From contig CADBTO010000270.1 of the NCBI GenBank assembly GCA_902797565.1, forward strand, positions 1-7,796: 7,796 nt of DNA, read 5' to 3'. Source of the stretch: an uncultured Lachnospiraceae bacterium. GTDB taxonomy: Bacteria; Bacillota; Clostridia; Lachnospirales; Lachnospiraceae. The position numbers and the translations under genes are program-made. Below the pieces are notes generated by a model, which saw nothing but the letters and a program-made list of their open reading frames with translations, had not been told where the DNA came from and made no database searches. This document shows positions 4,581 through 7,796 of this stretch, one piece after another (within the stretch, counting starts at the first letter, position 1; each line of letters opens with the position of its first letter).

Positions 4581-6848
4581 TCACAGCATGCCGCGCTTCT
4601 CCCGGATGCGGTCCGCAAAGCCGCTGTAACGCTGCTGTTTCGTATCGTTTTCGATCATCCCGTAGAAAACCTTCTCTTCCCCCACCAGGATCACGCATTT
4701 TTTTGCCCTGGTAATGGCGGTGTAGAGGAGGTTTCTTGTATATAAGAGCCTGGGGCCCGGCATCAGCGGAATCAAGACCGCCGGATATTCACTGCCCTGG
4801 GACTTGTGGATGGTCACCGCATACGCGTGTTCCAGTTCCTCAATCTGCTGGAACGGATATTTCACAATCCGCCCTTCATCAAATTCGATCTCCAGGCATT
4901 TTTCGATATCCCGGATCGCTCGTACCCGTCCCATATCCCCATTGAAAATCCCGCTTCCATTTTCTACCACGATTCCGTGCTTCCCGCGGATTTCCCACTC
5001 AATATTATAATCATTTTTGGTCTGCATCACCTTATCCCCTTCACGGAAGGTGCGCTCACCAAATACCCGTTCCTTCTTTCCCTTCGCAGGCGGGTTCAGG
5101 AAGGTCTGCAAAATCCTGTTCAGCCGCAGAACCCCCGTCAGCCCTTTTTTCTGGGGCGCAAGGATCTGGATCTCCTCCGGGCTGCAGCCCACATAAGGTG
5201 GGATCTTTTTCGTGACCAGCTCGCGCAGCGTGGCGATGATGTGGTCCGCGTCCCCCCGCCGCAGCAGGAAGAAGTCCTTGCTGTGGTTATCTGCTTCCAC
5301 CCGCTGCCCGTCGTTGATCTTGTGGGCATTGACAATAATATCGCTCGTCAGCGCCTGCCGGAAGATCTTCTTCAGCGTCACCACGGAGAACGCGCCGGAG
5401 GCAATAATATCCTTCAGGACATTGCCCGGCCCCACCGAAGGGAGCTGGTTCTCATCCCCCACCAGAATCAGCCGCGTGCCCACGGCAACCGCCTGCAGCA
5501 GGCTGTAAAACAGCTGGGCATCCACCATGGAAACCTCGTCGATGATGACCACGTCCGCCTCCAGCGGATTGCCGGAATTGCGCGCAAATGTGCTGCCGCC
5601 GCCTTCCCCGCCGGACACTTCCAGCAGGCGGTGGATCGTCCGCGCCTCCTGTCCGCATGCCTCCCCCATCCGCTTCGCCGCTCGGCCTGTCGGTGCTGCA
5701 AGCGAAATGGAAAGCCCCTGTTTCTCAAAGAAGCGCAGGATTGCGCGGGTCGTCGTGGTCTTCCCGGTTCCCGGCCCGCCGGTCAGGATAAAGACCCCCT
5801 GCCTTGCCGCCATCGCCACCGCCTGCCTCTGGATCGGATCCAGCGGCATCTTCTGTTCCGCCTCAATTTCCCGGATGCTTGCATCCAGTTCGTCCGGGGC
5901 CATCTCAAACTGGTCGTCCAGGGCAAGCAGCATCCCGGCGGAACGGTTTTCCGCCTGGTACATCCGCTGGTCGTAGACCAGATCCACCACTTCCCCGGAC
6001 TCCTCCTGCTTCTGCCGGACAATCCGGATCGCCTTCTCAACGAGCAGCGCTTCAATTCCCAGTTCCAGAAGATCCGGCATCACGCCCAGAAGCCCCGCCG
6101 CATCTTCCAGCAGCCGCTCCTTCGGCAGGCAGGTGTTCCCCTCCGTTGCCGCAGTCCGAAGCACAAACAGCAGCCCGCTTTGAATCCGAAAATCCGAATC
6201 CCTCGGAATTCCGATCTTTTCCGCAATCTCATCTGCGGTGTAAAACCCAACGCCCCGGACTTCATTCGCAAGCCGGTACGGGTTCTCCCGGATAACCCCC
6301 AGTGTCCCGGCACCCAGCTGGTTATAAATCCGGATCGCAAGCGCCGGCTGGATGCCGTACTGCCCCAGTTCCACCACCACCATCCGCTGTTCATACTTCT
6401 CTGCCAGCTGGCTGGCGATATCCGCCGCCTTTTTCTCGCTGATGCCCTTCACTTCCGCAAGGCGCAGCGGCTCTTCCTCAATAATCCGGAAGGTATTGTC
6501 CCCGAAGCGGTCGATAATCCGCTGCGCAAGGCTCTCCCCGATGCCCTTGATCGCGCCGCTCGCAAGATAGCGTTTGACGCTCTGCGCATCTTTGGGCTGG
6601 TACGTCTGGTAATGCTTCATGGAAAACTGCTGCCCGAAGCTTTCGTGGAACGTCCACTCCCCGGACAGTTCCAGATATTCCCCATCCGATACAGACGGAA
6701 AAATCCCGACGCAGGTCAGGCGGGACTCGTCTTCGAGCCCCGCATCCGTGACCGGCTGCTCCGGGATAAATACAAGCACGGTATAGCCATTTTCCTGGTT
6801 TCGGAAGATGATGTGGTCCACACTTCCTTTGATCTTAATCAATTCCAT
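4581..6848 (-). CDS. recD2: RecD2-type ATP-dependent 5'-3' DNA helicase
   Basis: RecD2 is a superfamily 1B helicase that unwinds DNA 5' to 3' in species lacking RecBC and contributes to repair and replication-fork stability. The 755 residues match the family length (about 715-800). An N-terminal OB-like region (1-80) is followed by helix-hairpin-helix segments (about 98-115, 131-148 and 189-213). The helicase core holds Walker A GGPGTGKT (357-364), motif Ia AAPTGRAAKRM (384-394), Walker B IIDEVSMVD (435-443), motif III GDENQLPSVGPG (464-475), FRQ (496-498), NGDMGRV (636-642), VTIHKSQGSE (678-687) and YTAITRAK (709-716), all apparently intact. The ATG at 6848 lies inside the end of the rod-binding gene, a 14-base overlap, with only a weak upstream site (GAAAG), so translation is probably coupled. 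The stop is followed at once by the hairpin at 4556-4580. Confidence 0.96.
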   Translation of the reverse strand: MELIKIKGSVDHIIFRNQENGYTVLVFIPEQPVTDAGLEDESRLTCVGIFPSVSDGEYLELSGEWTFHESFGQQFSMKHYQTYQPKDAQSVKRYLASGAIKGIGESLAQRIIDRFGDNTFRIIEEEPLRLAEVKGISEKKAADIASQLAEKYEQRMVVVELGQYGIQPALAIRIYNQLGAGTLGVIRENPYRLANEVRGVGFYTADEIAEKIGIPRDSDFRIQSGLLFVLRTAATEGNTCLPKERLLEDAAGLLGVMPDLLELGIEALLVEKAIRIVRQKQEESGEVVDLVYDQRMYQAENRSAGMLLALDDQFEMAPDELDASIREIEAEQKMPLDPIQRQAVAMAARQGVFILTGGPGTGKTTTTRAILRFFEKQGLSISLAAPTGRAAKRMGEACGQEARTIHRLLEVSGGEGGGSTFARNSGNPLEADVVIIDEVSMVDAQLFYSLLQAVAVGTRLILVGDENQLPSVGPGNVLKDIIASGAFSVVTLKKIFRQALTSDIIVNAHKINDGQRVEADNHSKDFFLLRRGDADHIIATLRELVTKKIPPYVGCSPEEIQILAPQKKGLTGVLRLNRILQTFLNPPAKGKKERVFGERTFREGDKVMQTKNDYNIEWEIRGKHGIVVENGSGIFNGDMGRVRAIRDIEKCLEIEFDEGRIVKYPFQQIEELEHAYAVTIHKSQGSEYPAVLIPLMPGPRLLYTRNLLYTAITRAKKCVILVGEEKVFYGMIENDTKQQRYSGFADRIREKRGML

Positions 6849-7212
6849 AATTCGCTTTCATCTGGCTGACCAGGGAATCTGTCAGTGGCCCGCCGTACTG
6901 GTCCACCAGTGTTTCCGCCAGGGACTGGATCGTGGAATCCAGATAAAGGTCATTCTGCTGGGACAGGATCGAATCTCCGCCAGACCCGGTCAGGGACGGC
7001 AGGGATTCCTTCACTTCTTTCAAAAACTGCTCAACAAAATACGTTTCAAAGGACTTGACCGCCTCTGTCAGCTCCTCTTCCGTGGAATCCTTCGAAATGC
7101 CGGAAACAATGCCTTCCGCTGTCCGCGCCGCCTGGCTGCTGCGCTCACTCTGCGCCTGGTTAAGCAGGGTCTGCAGCGTGGGGTCAACCGAATTTACCAT
7201 ACTGATTGCCAT
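6835..7212 (-). CDS. flgJ: Flagellar rod-binding protein, FlgJ N-terminal domain only
   Basis: A short rod-binding protein that is expected to cap or chaperone assembly of the flagellar rod. The 125 residues fit the rod-binding domain (PF10135-like), with the core at about 44-115: AVKSFETYFVEQFLKEVKES (46-65) is the typical FE-x2-F signature, and the C-terminal AETLVDQYGGPLTDSLVSQM (98-117) matches the lAe.l...glad.l..qm pattern. The C-terminal peptidoglycan hydrolase domain of enterobacterial FlgJ is absent, as is common in Firmicutes and Spirochaetes. The ATG at 7212 is preceded by AGGAG at 9 bases; that site overlaps the end of flgG, whose stop is 5 bases upstream. Its own end overlaps recD2 by 14 bases. 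Confidence 0.85.
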   Translation of the reverse strand: MAISMVNSVDPTLQTLLNQAQSERSSQAARTAEGIVSGISKDSTEEELTEAVKSFETYFVEQFLKEVKESLPSLTGSGGDSILSQQNDLYLDSTIQSLAETLVDQYGGPLTDSLVSQMKANYGID

Positions 7213-7217
7213 AATGC

Positions 7218-7796
7218 TTATCTCCTCAGATTATTCGCGGTTTCCATCATCGAATCAGACGTCGTAATCGCCTTGGAATTGAGTTCGTATGCACGCTGGG
7301 TCACGATCAGGTTCACCATCTCATCCGCCACGTTCACATTCGAGCCTTCAATATAGCCCTGCACGATGGAACTGCGCGCGATCGGCAGGTTCGTATTGGA
7401 CTCGTTGATAACCTGGCCGCTCGCATCGGTTTCCACAAACATGTTCGTGGAACGTTTTTCCAGCCCTTCCCGGTTCTGGAACTGGAACAAGCCGATATCC
7501 TGGTTCGTATCCACAGCTGTCCCGTCCGGATTGAAATAATAAACCGAACCATCCGAATCCACGGCGCAGTTATCGCCGTTGACGCCCTGCGGCAGCTGGA
7601 TGACGTTGTTCTGCGTATCCAGAATCGGATTTCCGGAATTGTTTGTCAGAATCAGCCTGCCATCCGCGGCAAGCGTCCAGTTCAAATCCCCGTCCCGGGT
7701 ATACGCCACCTCGCCCGCCTCATTCTGCACCGCAAAGAAACCGTCTCCCTGGATAAAAAGCCCCATCGGGTTTTCCGTCGCAAGTTCGGATCCTGT
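7218..7796 (-). CDS. flgG: Flagellar basal-body rod protein FlgG, C-terminal part (N-terminus beyond window)
   Basis: FlgG-type protein of the distal rod, exported through the flagellar type III apparatus. The 192 visible residues are about three quarters of a normal 260-residue FlgG. They include the GDGFFAV segment (17-23), YTRDGDLN (about 32-39) followed by a DGRLIL strand, and the C-terminal rod/hook signature EGSNVNVADEMVNLIVTQRAYE then NSKAITTSD and ANNLRR at the end. The QRAYELNSKA form points to FlgG or FlhP rather than FlgF. The frame is open to the window edge, so the ATG at 7766 is internal, not the start. It leads the tight flgG-flgJ-recD2 run. Confidence 0.88.
   Translation of the reverse strand, partial: TGSELATENPMGLFIQGDGFFAVQNEAGEVAYTRDGDLNWTLAADGRLILTNNSGNPILDTQNNVIQLPQGVNGDNCAVDSDGSVYYFNPDGTAVDTNQDIGLFQFQNREGLEKRSTNMFVETDASGQVINESNTNLPIARSSIVQGYIEGSNVNVADEMVNLIVTQRAYELNSKAITTSDSMMETANNLRR

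Noticed and set aside
4806..6869. A 687-codon open frame on the plus strand across nearly all of recD2
   Set aside because: It is exactly antisense to an intact helicase with all motifs. Its translation is His/Arg/Pro/Gln-rich with no domain pattern, as expected from the complement of G+C-rich codons.
7218..7766. Treating the ATG at 7766 as the true start of the flagellar rod gene
   Set aside because: The frame is open to the window edge and the upstream codons (TGSELATENP) continue the FlgG pattern, so the gene is truncated by the window.

Overview
The window reads as chromosomal DNA of a flagellated, Gram-positive-type anaerobe, most likely a Lachnospiraceae-like member of the Clostridia. 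The evidence is a lipoprotein signal with a lipobox, purine-rich Shine-Dalgarno sites, a RecD2 helicase (found without RecBC), a comFC-yvyF pair as in Bacillus/Clostridia, and flagellar rod genes. The placement rests on protein character and gene order, not on a database search. Seven of the eight genes lie on the minus strand. One, a lipoprotein, lies on the plus strand and splits the minus-strand set in two.

Reading along the minus strand (right to left), the first group is the C-terminal 192 residues of a FlgG-type distal rod protein (7796-7218, cut by the window edge), a 125-residue FlgJ-type rod-binding protein without a muramidase domain (7212-6835), and RecD2 (6848-4581). These are tightly packed: a 5-base gap, then a 14-base overlap. 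They look like one transcript that ends at a strong, perfectly paired hairpin (4556-4580) directly behind the recD2 stop codon.

The plus-strand gene at 3216-4457 encodes a lipoprotein resembling the ABC_sub_bind (TrpX/YtrP-like) substrate-binding proteins. No permease or ATPase is visible nearby. It converges on recD2, and the 123 bases between them hold three imperfect copies of a ~31-base tandem repeat plus the shared hairpin. On its other side it diverges from comFC.

The second minus-strand group is comFC (3106-2375), the flagellar-operon zinc protein YvyF/TIGR03826 (2214-1801), a two-TM protein of 146 residues (1794-1354), an approximately eight-TM protein of 308 residues (1354-428), and the N-terminal 114 residues of the diadenylate cyclase CdaA (344-1, cut by the window edge). 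The two membrane proteins are translationally coupled (TGATG). Together with cdaA they may form a membrane module around c-di-AMP synthesis. In Bacillus subtilis, yvyF is instead followed by flgM and flgN.

I saw no tRNA, rRNA, CRISPR array, insertion sequence or prophage gene. No clearly new multi-gene system stands out. The points most worth following up are the uncharacterised membrane pair upstream of cdaA, the orphan and enlarged substrate-binding lipoprotein between recD2 and comFC, and the repeat/hairpin intergenic region.
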